A stretch of DNA of 64,000 nucleotides from Planctomycetota bacterium (GTDB lineage: Bacteria > Planctomycetota > UBA1135 > GCA-002686595): positions 18,310 to 82,309 of the forward strand of contig PKCK01000082.1 in assembly GCA_002862085.1 (NCBI GenBank). The letters are read 5' to 3'. How positions within the stretch are numbered: the stretch's first letter is position 1; each line of letters begins with the position of its first letter. This document shows positions 36,156 through 44,647 of this stretch, one piece after another. The notes under the pieces are model-generated. The model searched no databases. It had not been told where the DNA came from and was given only the letters and a program-made list of their open reading frames with translations. The position numbers and the translations under genes were made by a program.

Positions 36156-37610
36156 TCAGCCGCCGACCGTCATCAGGAACTCGGCGTTGACCGAGGTCTT
36201 CGACATCTTGGAGATGAGCATCTCCATCGCCTCGACGGGGTCGAGCTCGTTGAGCACGCGGCGCAGGACGTAGACGCGCTCGATCTCCTCGGGCGTGAAG
36301 AGCAGCTCCTCCTTGCGGGTGCCGGAGCGGTTGATGTCGATGGCGGGGAAGATGCGCCGGTCGGAGAGGCGCCGGTCGAGGACGATCTCCATGTTGCCGG
36401 TCCCCTTGAACTCCTCGAAGATCACCTCGTCCATCTTCGAGCCGGTCTCGATGAGCGCGGTGCCGAGGATGGTGAGGGAGCCACCGTGCTCGATGTTTCG
36501 AGCGGCGCCGAAGAAGCGCTTGGGGAACGTCAGCGCCGTGGCCTCGAGGCCGCCGGAGAGGAGCTTGCCGTTGCTGGGCGCCTCGATGTTCGCTGCGCGC
36601 GCGAGGCGGGTGATGGAGTCGAGGAGCACGATCACGTCCTCGCCGGCCTCCACCAGGTGCCTGGACTTCTCCATCACCATCTCGGCGACCTGGATGTGGC
36701 GGGCGGCGGGCTCGTCGAACGTCGAGGAGACGACCTCGACGTTCGGCCCCTCGATGGAGCGGGTGAAGTCGGTGACCTCCTCGGGGCGCTCGTCGACGAG
36801 CAGGATGATCAGCTTCGCGTCGGGCTTGGAGTGCACGATCGACTTGGCGAGCATGTGCAGCAGCACCGTCTTGCCCGTACGCGGCGGCGCCACGATCAGG
36901 CCTCGCTGGCCGAGCCCGATGGGTGTGATCAGGTCGACGATCCGCATCTCGAGGGGGTTCTCGGACGTTCCCTCGAGGATGATCCGATCCTCGGGGTAGA
37001 TCGGGACGAGCTCCTTGAACGGGGCGCGCCCCTTGACCTGCTCGGGCTCCTGGCCGTCGACGGTCTCGATCTCGTGGATGCAGAGGTAGCGCTCGCCCTC
37101 GCCAGGCGGCCGCACCGGGCCCCGGACGACCATCCCTCGCTGGAGCTGATGCTCCTCCACCAGTGAGGCGGGGACGTAGACGTCGTCGAGAGCCGGCATG
37201 TAGTCGTTGGCGAGCACGCGCAGCCAGTGGTGACCACCGGTCTGCACGTCGAGCACCCCCTCGGCGACGATCGCCTCGCGGCGCGCCATCCAGCCGTTCG
37301 CGAGCTCCCACAGCGCGTCGCGGCGGTTGCGTCCCTGGAAGTCCTCGATGCCCTCGTCCTCGGCGAGCTCGTGGAGCTCGTGCAGGTTCATGGCCTGCAC
37401 CGGGGCGAAGTCGTGGGAGGCGAGCTTCTTCTTGCGCGTCTTCGGGAGCGCGTCGAAGAGCTCGTCGATCTCGTCCTCCGTGAGATCCCTCGGGACCTCG
37501 TCGAAGTCGACGTAGACGCCGGTGCCCTTCTGTGCGGCCTGCTTCTGCTTGAAGAACTGCTTCTTCTGCTTGAAGGTCCGCTTCTTCTTCTGCTGTTGCT
37601 GCTGCGCCAT
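36156..37610 (-). CDS. rho: Transcription termination factor Rho
   Basis: A 484-residue hexameric RNA-dependent ATPase that ends transcription. The first 65 residues are a Gln/Lys-rich basic extension not present in E. coli Rho. Rho N-terminal and cold-shock RNA-binding domains follow (about 68-200, with [19 protein letters not shown]). The ATPase domain shows [13 protein letters not shown] (P-loop, about 237-249), [26 protein letters not shown] (Walker B) and the C-terminal [21 protein letters not shown] lies 3 nt before the ATG at 37610, one of the few clear ribosome-binding sites here. The presence of Rho fits the scarcity of U-tracts after hairpins in this window. Confidence 0.96.
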   Translation of the reverse strand: MAQQQQQKKKRTFKQKKQFFKQKQAAQKGTGVYVDFDEVPRDLTEDEIDELFDALPKTRKKKLASHDFAPVQAMNLHELHELAEDEGIEDFQGRNRRDALWELANGWMARREAIVAEGVLDVQTGGHHWLRVLANDYMPALDDVYVPASLVEEHQLQRGMVVRGPVRPPGEGERYLCIHEIETVDGQEPEQVKGRAPFKELVPIYPEDRIILEGTSENPLEMRIVDLITPIGLGQRGLIVAPPRTGKTVLLHMLAKSIVHSKPDAKLIILLVDERPEEVTDFTRSIEGPNVEVVSSTFDEPAARHIQVAEMVMEKSRHLVEAGEDVIVLLDSITRLARAANIEAPSNGKLLSGGLEATALTFPKRFFGAARNIEHGGSLTILGTALIETGSKMDEVIFEEFKGTGNMEIVLDRRLSDRRIFPAIDINRSGTRKEELLFTPEEIERVYVLRRVLNELDPVEAMEMLISKMSKTSVNAEFLMTVGG

Positions 37611-37715
37611 GATCCTGCTGCTGGCGGTGCTTCGTCGCGTGCGCTTCCCGCGTCACGCCGTGTCCGTGCCGGACGTCCGCCGGCACGCGATGGGGGAACC
37701 GACGGGAGGTCGGGG

Positions 37716-38375
37716 TCAGTCGGGCAGGCCGAGCGCGTCCAGGAGCGCCTGGACAGCGAGGACGAGTTCGGCGTGGCCGTGATCGTTGGGAAGGATGAAA
37801 TCCGCGCGCTCGCGCTTGGCGTCCAGGGGGAGCTGTGCGCGCTCGCGGCGCGCGACCTCTCCGGGTTCCCAGCCGCGGTCTCGGACCGCGCGTCGGTCGC
37901 GCTCCTCGATGGAGGCGTCCACGAACACGAGCGTGTCGCAGAGCTCCAGCAGGCCGTGCTGCGCCGCGTTCTCCAGGAGGAGGGGTACGTCCAGCACGAG
38001 CCGCGGCACACCGTCTCGGACGGCGGCCTCGAAGGCGGAGAAGAGCATCTCACGAACCCGGGGGTGGATCCACCCCTCGAGCTCCTTCCTGGCCTCCGCA
38101 TCCTCGAACACACGGGCCGCGAGTGCGGCCCGCTCGACCCGCCCGTCCTCATCGAGCACCTCTCGCCCGTGGCGCGCAACAATCCGGGCGACGACCTCCG
38201 GGTGCTGGAGCGCCTCGTGGGCGGCGCGATCGGCGGACGCGACGCGTCCGGTCCGGCCCGCCAGGGCCGCCGCCGCGGCGGACTTCCCCGACGCGACACC
38301 GCCCAGAACCCCGAAGACGTGGATCCCGGGGGCCTTCCTCGGTCGTTCGCTCGGGTCCTCCGGGGGGCTGCTCAT
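37716..38375 (-). CDS. coaE: Dephospho-CoA kinase
   Basis: A 219-residue P-loop kinase for the last step of coenzyme A synthesis: ATP-dependent phosphorylation of the 3'-OH of dephospho-CoA. P-loop GVLGGVASGKS (residues 22-32), the DxxxH segment in SADRAAHEAL, and LVLDVPLLLENAAQHGL, the CoaE hallmark. The N-terminal 18 residues are a Pro/Glu-rich extension. AAGG lies just before the ATG. It is encoded 105 bp upstream of rho on the same strand. Confidence 0.93.
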   Translation of the reverse strand: MSSPPEDPSERPRKAPGIHVFGVLGGVASGKSAAAAALAGRTGRVASADRAAHEALQHPEVVARIVARHGREVLDEDGRVERAALAARVFEDAEARKELEGWIHPRVREMLFSAFEAAVRDGVPRLVLDVPLLLENAAQHGLLELCDTLVFVDASIEERDRRAVRDRGWEPGEVARRERAQLPLDAKRERADFILPNDHGHAELVLAVQALLDALGLPD

Positions 38376-38853
38376 GACCTTAGAAGTTGGGAAACCAGTG
38401 GGCCCTCGCGCAATAGCGCACGGTCCGCGGGAGTCCTCCGAGGCCGTCCGGCGGGATCCGCGCTGCGCGTTCCAGCCGGAGCCGCGACCCCGCGGCGGCC
38501 CCCGGCTCGCGCCGGGTCTTCCCGGGCTCCCTCGGATCCAGGCTGCCGGCCCCTTCTACCAGCGGTGCACGCTTGTCCGGCGGGCCCTGCTCGGTTATCA
38601 CCTGACGCCCTCCAGGCATCGCCTGTGGCCATCCCGGCCCGTCGCGATGTCCCCCCTTCGATCCCCCCAGCCCCCCCGACCGACGACCTGTCCCAGCGGC
38701 GCTGTCGCGCGGACCAGTCGCCCCGGCGGTCCCGGCAGTCGAGCGCGGCGCTCCGCGCGCGACATGCCTCCCGGGACACACCCACCCCCCCGACTCCCGA
38801 CCCGCTCGCCCGGCCACTCCGGGCGAAACCTCTCGGGACCATCGCTCATCCAC
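38376..38853. other. 478-bp gene-free divergent region, C-rich on the + strand
   Basis: Between divergent coaE and the coiled-coil gene. The + strand shows long C runs and a Pro/Arg/Ser-like composition in every frame, without protein-like sequence. I see no RNA gene, no convincing hairpin and no -10 box at a sensible distance from the ATG at 38854. Both promoters should lie here. Confidence 0.6.
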
Positions 38854-40128
38854 ATGCGCACGAAGACCCTCCCCTCGATCTCCGCCCGCCGCGGCGCCGC
38901 GCGCCTGAGCGCCGTCTGGCTCATCGTCGCCTTCGTCCTCCTGGTCATCGTCGGGGCCTTCGGCTTCATCGCGCAGGACGCGGCCTCGAAGGCCGAGAAG
39001 GATGCACAGACCGCGCGCCAGGACGCCGAGTCGGCTGCCGAGCGCCGCTCCGAGGCGAACGCCGAGCTCTCCGCGCGCTCCGCGATCCTGGGCTTCACCG
39101 CCGACGCCGCGACGATCCCCTCCGACGTCACCGCGGCCCAGGCGGCCCTCGACGACTTCAAGGTGGCGTTCCCCGACATGGAGCCGGCCACGACCTTCGA
39201 GTTGGCGCTGCCCCTCGCGAAGTCGGCCTACGCCACGCTGCAGAACCGCCTCGCCACACAGGCCACGCGCATCACCGAGCTGGAGGGCCAGGTCGCCGCC
39301 GAGCGCACCGCCAAGTCGGAGATGGAGGACACCAAGGACGGTGAGATCCGCGAGCTCCGCACCCAGCTCACCGACCTGCGCGACACGACGTCCTCGGAGA
39401 TCGCCCGCCTCGAGTCGGCGAACGAGGACCTGCGCAGCGAGGTCAACACCAAGACGGGCGAGCTGACCGACGCCGCCGACGCTGCCCGCGCTTCGGAGAA
39501 GGTCGCCGCCGACACCAAGGCGCTCCAGAAGTCCGAGAAGCTCCGCTTCGAGAAGGCGATCAACGACATCGCCCGCCGCTCCGAGAAGGCCGACGGTGAG
39601 ATCGCTGGCGCTTCGTCCGAGTACGGCATCGGGTTCATCAACCTGACGGCCGCCGACCGCCTGAGTGAGGGCACCGTCTTCCGCATCGTGAGCGGTCGCC
39701 CGGGCGCCGACGCGACCGTCGCCAAGGGCTACGCCGAGGTCACCAACGTCGGCCCGCGCCTCTCGGAGATCCGCATCTTCGACGTGGTCGATCCCAAGGG
39801 TCAGCCGATCGTCGAGGGCGACAAGATCTTCAACCCGCTCTACGAACCGAAGAGCCAGCGCAACGCGGTCCTCGCGGGCTCCATCGAGGGCATCTACAAC
39901 AAGCCGGAGCTGGTCCAGCTCTTCTCCGAGATCGGGATCACGGTCCAGAACGAGCTCTCCAACACGACCGACTACCTCATCACGGGCGGCCCGATCTTCG
40001 TCGACGAGGAGGGTGAGCCGCTCGAGGAGCCGCTTCAGGTCTCCGACCTCGCGGCCTACGCCGAGGCGAAGGATCGTGGGGTCCTGATCATCCCGATGCG
40101 CGACGTCCTCCAGTACTTCCGCCGCTGA
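38854..40128 (+). CDS. Membrane-anchored coiled-coil protein with BRCT-like C terminus
   Basis: A 424-residue protein of no recognised family. A basic N terminus precedes one membrane helix (residues 20-40). Residues about 42-270 are charged helix with heptad-type spacing, a long coiled coil (for example TRITELEGQVAAERTAKSEM). Residues 275-330 are a beta-rich segment with RIVSGRPGADATVAKGYAEV. The last 90 residues read like a BRCT domain: AVLAGSIEGIYNKPELVQLF, IGITVQNELSNTTDYLITG, then AYAEAKDRGVLIIPMRDVL. That matches the BRCT order of first strand, helix with glycine turn, Thr-Asp-Tyr-Leu-Ile strand, Lys-Ala helix and final strand-helix. GC and codon use are like the neighbours. It is monocistronic and followed by a hairpin. 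Confidence 0.85.
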   Translation: MRTKTLPSISARRGAARLSAVWLIVAFVLLVIVGAFGFIAQDAASKAEKDAQTARQDAESAAERRSEANAELSARSAILGFTADAATIPSDVTAAQAALDDFKVAFPDMEPATTFELALPLAKSAYATLQNRLATQATRITELEGQVAAERTAKSEMEDTKDGEIRELRTQLTDLRDTTSSEIARLESANEDLRSEVNTKTGELTDAADAARASEKVAADTKALQKSEKLRFEKAINDIARRSEKADGEIAGASSEYGIGFINLTAADRLSEGTVFRIVSGRPGADATVAKGYAEVTNVGPRLSEIRIFDVVDPKGQPIVEGDKIFNPLYEPKSQRNAVLAGSIEGIYNKPELVQLFSEIGITVQNELSNTTDYLITGGPIFVDEEGEPLEEPLQVSDLAAYAEAKDRGVLIIPMRDVLQYFRR

Positions 40129-40178
40129 TCGTTCCAGCGCCGGGGCTGGCACTGCCCCCCGGTCCCGAGAACAATGGA

Positions 40179-40210
40179 AGGGCGACCCCGGTTCGATCCG
40201 GGGTCGCTCT
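40179..40210 (+). terminator. Terminator hairpin between the coiled-coil gene and tatC
   Basis: A 13-bp stem with one G-T wobble (40179-40191 with 40198-40210) and a TTCGAT loop, followed by TCTTCTGCGTT. It ends 10 nt before the tatC ATG, so it could also affect tatC translation. Confidence 0.7.
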
Positions 40211-40220
40211 TCTGCGTTCC

Positions 40221-41147
40221 ATGACGACGGACGAGCAAGACAACCCGGGCGCCGATGACATCGAGGCGTCGCGCATGACGCTGGGCGAGCACCTGGACGA
40301 GCTCCGGGTGCGGCTGATGCGAGCGACGCTCGCCTTCGTGATCGCGTTCGTGACCCTCTACGCGTTCCGCGAGCCGGTCAACGACTTCATCCACATGCCC
40401 TACGAGCAGGCCTGGGAGCGCCTGCACGAACGGCTGGTCGAGGTCCGCCGCGAGCAGGTCGAGGAGGATCCCGCGAAGCTCGAGGAGCTCTTCGTCGTGG
40501 GCGAGCCGGAGTGGGAACTGCGCGACCCCGAGAGGGTCCTGGCGCCGGCGTCGGCCTTCCAGCCCGGCGGCGCGTTCTTCGTGAAGGTGCGGATCTGCTT
40601 CCTGCTCGCCCTCTTCGTGGCGGGTCCGGTGCTCCTGTGGGAGATCTGGATGTTCGTGGCCGCGGGGCTCTACAGGCAGGAGAAGCGGGTCGTGTACTCG
40701 TTCCTGCCGCCCAGCATGGGGCTGTTCTTCGCAGGCGTCGGCTTCGGTTTCTCGGTCATGGTGCCGGCGGCCATCTACTTCACCCAGGCGGACGGGCTCG
40801 GCGTCGATCCGTACATGCGGCAGATGAACATCGACCTGTACCTGCAGTTCCTCAGGTCGCTGTCCCTCGCCCTGGGCGTCATCTTCCAGCTCCCCATCTT
40901 CCAGATCGCCCTGAGCCGCGCGGGGGTCGTGGATCCGGCGGTCTACGCGAAGTTCCGCGGACACGTCTTCGTGGGCATGCTGGTGTTCGCGGCCCTGATC
41001 ACGCCGCCCGATCCGGTGACCCAGGTCCTCCTGGCCGGCCCCGCGATCATCCTCTGGGAGATCGGTTACTGGTGCGCGCGCCTCGCGTGGCGCGGCCACA
41101 CCGGCTCCGCGGACGCCGACGAGCTCTCGGTCACGACCGGCGCATGA
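40221..41147 (+). CDS. tatC: Twin-arginine translocase subunit TatC
   Basis: A 308-residue inner-membrane protein with six hydrophobic segments that binds twin-arginine signal peptides. The N-terminal MTLGEHLDELRVRL is the family signature. The third-helix FVKVRICFLLALFVAGPVLLW, the FxxG-type VGFGFSVMVPAAIYF and the C-terminal ALITPPDPVTQ segment are all present. A charged periplasmic or cytoplasmic insert of about 50 residues (about 65-115, Glu/Arg-rich) after the first helix is longer than in E. coli. tatA/tatB are not in the window. The stop overlaps the cinA start (ATGA). Confidence 0.94.
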   Translation: MTTDEQDNPGADDIEASRMTLGEHLDELRVRLMRATLAFVIAFVTLYAFREPVNDFIHMPYEQAWERLHERLVEVRREQVEEDPAKLEELFVVGEPEWELRDPERVLAPASAFQPGGAFFVKVRICFLLALFVAGPVLLWEIWMFVAAGLYRQEKRVVYSFLPPSMGLFFAGVGFGFSVMVPAAIYFTQADGLGVDPYMRQMNIDLYLQFLRSLSLALGVIFQLPIFQIALSRAGVVDPAVYAKFRGHVFVGMLVFAALITPPDPVTQVLLAGPAIILWEIGYWCARLAWRGHTGSADADELSVTTGA

Positions 41148-42421
41148 GCCTCGATCGCGCCGAGCAGGTGGCCGTGGTTTCGGTGGGGGACGAGCTCCTC
41201 GCCGGCGCGCACCCCGATCTCAACGGTCCGTTCCTCGCGGGCCAGATGGCGCTCCATGGCCGAAGCGTCCGGCGTGTCCTCGTGGTCGGCGACGACGAGG
41301 CGGACATCGCGGGCGCGGTGGACCTCGCCGCGCGTGAGGCGGGCCTCGTGTTCGTCACGGGAGGCCTGGGCCCGACCCTGGACGACGTGACGCGCCACGG
41401 CGTCGCGCGGAGCGTGGGCGCGCCGCTCGTCGAGTCGGCCGAGGCGTGGGCCGAGGTCCGCGGATGGTTCGAGCGCGCCGGCCGCGAGATCCTCGACAGC
41501 AACAGGCGCCAGGCCCTGCTGCCCGAGGGCGCGGAGCGCGTCCCGAACGCCTTCGGCACGGCTCCGGGCTTCCGTGCGATCCACCCGTCCGGCGCCGCGG
41601 TGATCGTCCTTCCCGGACCGCCGCGGGAGCTGCAGGGGGTCTTCGTCGCCGAGGTGGAGCCCTGGCTCCGTGAGCGCCCCGTGGGCACGCTGGCTCGCGC
41701 CCGCGCGGTCGCGTGCTTCGCCGACCTGCCGGAGAGCACCTTCGCCGAGCGCGTGGGGGACTGGATGGCGCGGGACGCGAATCCACTGATCGGGGTCACC
41801 GCCAAGGAGGGCATCCTGACCGCGCGGTGCGTGGGCCGGGACGAGGACCCCGCGGAGGCACTGCGGCTCGCGGAGGCGCGGGCGGCGGAGCTCGCCGCGC
41901 TCTTCCCCGATCAGCACCTGGGCGGAGAGGTCGAGGACTTCGGCGCCTTCGTGGGTGCGCAGCTCGTGGCGCGGGGCGAGACGTTCGCCGTGGCCGAGTC
42001 GTGCACCGGCGGCGCGGTGGCCGGAGCGGTGACGGCAGCGCCGGGCGTGAGCGCCGTCTTCCGGGGCTCCTTCGTGACCTACGCCGACGATTGGAAGGAG
42101 AGCGCGCTGGGGGTCCCCGGCTCGATCCTTCAGGAGCACGGGGCCGTATCGCGGGCCTGCGCCGAGGCCATGGCCCGCGGGGCGCTCCTCGAGGCGGACG
42201 TGCAGCTGGCCGTCAGCGTGACCGGGATCGCGGGACCGGACGGCGGAACGGACGACAAGCCAGTGGGGCTCGTCTGGTTCGGAGTCGCGCGCCGGGGCGC
42301 CGACGGCCAGGTCACGACCCGCGCTGTGGAGCGCCGCTGGCCGCCCCTCGGCAGGGCGCGCGTGCGCCGATGGGCCCGGAACAAGGCGCTCTCCCTCCTG
42401 CTCCGCCCGGACGCGATCTGA
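41144..42421 (+). CDS. cinA: CinA family protein (ADP-ribose pyrophosphatase plus nicotinamide-nucleotide amidase)
   Basis: A 425-residue two-domain protein. The N-terminal MoaB/Mog-like COG1058 domain shows VVSVGDELLAGAHPDLNGPF and FVTGGLGPTLDDVTRHGVA. The C-terminal amidase domain (from about residue 265) shows VAESCTGGAVAGAVTAAPG, the PncC catalytic Ser/Thr motif, and VSVTGIAGPDGGTDDKPVGLVW. Together these domains recycle pyridine nucleotides; the protein is also known as competence/damage-inducible protein A. The ATG overlaps the tatC stop by 4 bp. Confidence 0.94.
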   Translation: MSLDRAEQVAVVSVGDELLAGAHPDLNGPFLAGQMALHGRSVRRVLVVGDDEADIAGAVDLAAREAGLVFVTGGLGPTLDDVTRHGVARSVGAPLVESAEAWAEVRGWFERAGREILDSNRRQALLPEGAERVPNAFGTAPGFRAIHPSGAAVIVLPGPPRELQGVFVAEVEPWLRERPVGTLARARAVACFADLPESTFAERVGDWMARDANPLIGVTAKEGILTARCVGRDEDPAEALRLAEARAAELAALFPDQHLGGEVEDFGAFVGAQLVARGETFAVAESCTGGAVAGAVTAAPGVSAVFRGSFVTYADDWKESALGVPGSILQEHGAVSRACAEAMARGALLEADVQLAVSVTGIAGPDGGTDDKPVGLVWFGVARRGADGQVTTRAVERRWPPLGRARVRRWARNKALSLLLRPDAI

Positions 42422-42480
42422 GCGCCCTCGGGGGGCCTCCGGGCCTCATCGGGGACGGATGGATTGGTCCTCCCAGGGTC

Positions 42481-42508
42481 TTCACATCGGGCCCCTCGGT
42501 GCTATTCT
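42481..42508 (+). promoter_or_regulatory. Promoter of tRNA-Gln
   Basis: TTCACA (42481-42486) and TATTCT (42503-42508) are separated by 16 bp, close to the sigma-70 pattern. The expected start point near 42515 leaves about 14 nt of 5' leader before the tRNA. Confidence 0.6.
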
Positions 42509-42528
42509 CTGCGCCCTCGAAAGAGGCC

Positions 42529-42603
42529 TACCCCGTGGTGTAATTGGCAACACATCTGGTTTTGGTCCAGACGTTCCAGGTTCGAGTCCTGGCGGGGTAA
42601 CCA
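42529..42603 (+). tRNA. tRNA-Gln (anticodon UUG), CCA encoded
   Basis: A full cloverleaf can be drawn. The acceptor stem TACCCCG (42529-42535) pairs with CGGGGTA (42593-42599). The D stem is GTGT/ACAC, the anticodon stem TCTGG/CCAGA with loop TTTTGGT, so the anticodon is UUG. The T arm is CCAGG-TTCGAGT-CCTGG and the discriminator base is A42600. CCA at 42601-42603 is encoded. Codon family: Gln CAA (and CAG by wobble). Confidence 0.96.
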
Positions 42604-42635
42604 GCCTCCGGCGCGCCCAGCGTGCCGGGGGCTGG
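42601..42635 (+). terminator. Terminator of tRNA-Gln
   Basis: A 15-bp stem with two G-T wobbles (42601-42615 with 42621-42635), loop of 5, followed by TTTCGTT. The left arm begins with the CCA of the tRNA. Confidence 0.75.
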
Positions 42636-42710
42636 TTTCGTTCAGGGAAGATCCCTGCGCGTCGTGCGTCTCCCTGGATCCCATCCCGCTCCGCATCGAA
42701 GAGCTCGACC

Positions 42711-43403
42711 ATGCAGACCCTCTCACGCGTCCTCGGCTTCCTGTTCCTTCTCCTCGCAGTCGGGCCCCTCGCGGCTGCCCAGGGCATGGTCCAGCTGCGC
42801 TTCTCGGGCGCGCTGGGCACGGACAAGAGCCACCTCGTCGAGGTGGAGATCGTCGAGGCGGAGTCGGGCAACGAGCTCGTCCTCCACGTCCACCTGGCGG
42901 CGGGGACGACCGGGGCCGAGCTCGCCGACCTGGTCGCGCGCCGGGCCGAGCGCGCCGGCATCTCGCTGACCGCGCCGGCTCCGGTGGCGGGCAGCGGGAG
43001 CCTCTTCGTGGACGCGGCCAGCGCGGTGCGCGTGCGCCTCGGCGGGGGCCTCTCCGGAGAGGTCTCCTGCGTGGAGGCCGCGCCGTCCCTGGTCCGCATC
43101 CTGCGGCCCGGCGCGATCCCGGGGAAGGGCACCGTCCGGGTCGTCGGCAGCAGCGCGATCGTCACGAAGGGGCGTCCTCCCGTTCGCGCGAGAGCCGAGC
43201 TCTCCGCGGAGGTGACCCCGGAGATGGACGCGCCCGCGACCGCCACCGCCCTCTGGCGAGCCGGCGCCGAGCGCTGGATGAGCGAGCGCCCCGGCAGCGA
43301 CGGCTGGCGTCCGATCAAGCTCCTGGAGGGCGGGGTGCTGACCGGCGTGTCGGTGCGCGTGGACGGGTACGCGGACTGGCGCGTCGAGGTGTCGCTCGAC
43401 TGA
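42711..43403 (+). CDS. Secreted protein of unknown function
   Basis: A 230-residue protein with a clear signal peptide (hydrophobic stretch to about residue 20, cleavage after LAAAQG region). The mature part is beta-rich and acidic: MVQLRFSGALGTDKSHLVEV, ELVLHVHLAAGTTGAELADL, then GSGSLFVDAASAVRVRLGGG. It ends with a strand pair around VLTGVSVRVDGYADWRVEV. No enzyme motif, lipobox or membrane segment is seen. It lies downstream of the tRNA terminator and convergent with the lipM-like gene 19 bp away. I do not recognise the family. Confidence 0.75.
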   Translation: MQTLSRVLGFLFLLLAVGPLAAAQGMVQLRFSGALGTDKSHLVEVEIVEAESGNELVLHVHLAAGTTGAELADLVARRAERAGISLTAPAPVAGSGSLFVDAASAVRVRLGGGLSGEVSCVEAAPSLVRILRPGAIPGKGTVRVVGSSAIVTKGRPPVRARAELSAEVTPEMDAPATATALWRAGAERWMSERPGSDGWRPIKLLEGGVLTGVSVRVDGYADWRVEVSLD

Positions 43404-43422
43404 GCACCGAGCTCGCGCCCGA

Positions 43423-44217
43423 TCAGCGGCCGCGCCCCCGGCGCGGGTCGCGGTGGACGAACTCGGGCGCTCCGTAGCGCGCGCCGAGCTCCTCGGCGGC
43501 GCGGAGCTCCTCGGGAGCAGGTTCGGAGGGGACGAGGCGGACCGCGAACTCGTCCTCGAAGGCGGCGACGAGCGCGCGGGACATGGCCGCGTGATCGGTG
43601 CTGGCGCCCGCGCCGGCGGCGTGGGCGATCGCGGGTTCGAGGCCCGCGGCGTCGAGCTTGATCGAGCCGTGGTGGAGGATCCGGCCGCCTGTGCGGCGCT
43701 GTGCCGTGCCGACCCCCTTCGCGAGGCCCGCGCCGGGCATCTCCCAGCAGAGGTCCATCGGGGTCGAGTCGTGGAAGCACATGCCCGTGCCCTCGAGGTC
43801 GGAGACGCACGTCCTGTCATCGCGAGGCGCGACGGAGGGGACGCCGACGGCCTCCAGGGCGCGGGCGACGGCGCGGTGGGTGCGCGCGTAGGAATCGGGC
43901 ACGCTGCCGCCGTAGGCGGGGTGCGCGGCGTCCAGCGCGACGGAGAAGGTGAGCTCGCCCGCGTGGTGCTGGATCGCGCCGCCGCCGGTCAGCCGCCGCA
44001 CCACGCTCGGGTGATCCGCCGCCGCGGGCACGTCCTCGAACGCCTGGAAGTAGCCCAGCGAGAGGGCCTCCGGCGCCCAGGAATACAGCCGGAGCGTCGG
44101 CGCGGCGCCGACGCTCCGGAGGATGGCCTCGTCGAGGCCCATGGCGAAGGCGGCGGGGACGTCAGGGGTCTCGAGGAGCCGCCACTCCTCGGGATCGTCC
44201 GCCGCCGCGCCGGTCAC
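43423..44217 (-). CDS. lipM: LipM-type octanoyltransferase / lipoate-protein ligase family
   Basis: A 264-residue cytoplasmic enzyme of the BPL_LplA_LipB superfamily. The acyl-AMP/octanoyl site shows RRLTGGGAIQHH (residues 74-85). The segment GMCFHDS places a cysteine (Cys147) where LipM has its catalytic Cys, and AKGVGTAQRR (Lys167) and ILHHGSIKLD follow. The Cys plus the place directly after gcvH suggest an octanoyl-ACP:GcvH octanoyltransferase (LipM), which loads octanoate onto the H protein before LipA inserts sulfur. An ATP-dependent lipoate ligase (LplA) is the alternative. The GTG at 44217 lies 2 nt after the gcvH stop; a later ATG at residue 26 is possible. Confidence 0.82.
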   Translation of the reverse strand: MTGAAADDPEEWRLLETPDVPAAFAMGLDEAILRSVGAAPTLRLYSWAPEALSLGYFQAFEDVPAAADHPSVVRRLTGGGAIQHHAGELTFSVALDAAHPAYGGSVPDSYARTHRAVARALEAVGVPSVAPRDDRTCVSDLEGTGMCFHDSTPMDLCWEMPGAGLAKGVGTAQRRTGGRILHHGSIKLDAAGLEPAIAHAAGAGASTDHAAMSRALVAAFEDEFAVRLVPSEPAPEELRAAEELGARYGAPEFVHRDPRRGRGR

Positions 44218-44219
44218 GC

Positions 44220-44609
44220 TCAGTGAGCGATGTGCTTCTCGTAGGCCTCGGCGTCCATCAGGTGGTCGAGGCTCTTGTCGGCGGGCTTGATCTTGATGAG
44301 CCATCCCTTCTTCCAGGGGTCCTCGCTGAGGACCTCGAGGTGCTCGTCGATCTCGTTGTTGATCTCGACGATCTCGCCGGCGACCGGCGCGTTGAGGTCC
44401 GAGACGGCCTTCACGGACTCGATCTCGCCGAAGGTCTCGCCCTGGTCGATGTCGCGGCCGACGTCGGGCAGGTCGCAGTAGACGAGGTCACCTTCGTTGC
44501 CGTTGGAGAGCTCCTCCACGGCGAAGTCGGTGATGCCGACGATGACCAGATCGCCATCGAGCTTGGCCCATTCGTGGGTGTCCAGGTAACGGCGGTCGTC
44601 GGGTCGCAT
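44220..44609 (-). CDS. gcvH: Glycine cleavage system H protein
   Basis: A 129-residue lipoyl carrier that shuttles the aminomethyl group between P, T and L proteins of the glycine cleavage system. The lipoylation site is Lys67 in GEIESVKAVSD. The family segments YLDTHEWAKLDGD at the N terminus and NGNEGDLVYCDLPDVG are present, and length is normal. It lies 38 bp after gcvT and just before the lipM-like gene. Confidence 0.96.
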   Translation of the reverse strand: MRPDDRRYLDTHEWAKLDGDLVIVGITDFAVEELSNGNEGDLVYCDLPDVGRDIDQGETFGEIESVKAVSDLNAPVAGEIVEINNEIDEHLEVLSEDPWKKGWLIKIKPADKSLDHLMDAEAYEKHIAH

Positions 44610-44647
44610 CGTTGTCGCTGTGTCTTGGATGGGGGGGATCCCGGGGC

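Noticed and set aside
42529..42603. tRNA-Gln as an integration site for a mobile element
   Set aside because: No duplicated tRNA end, integrase gene or composition change is seen on either side within the window.
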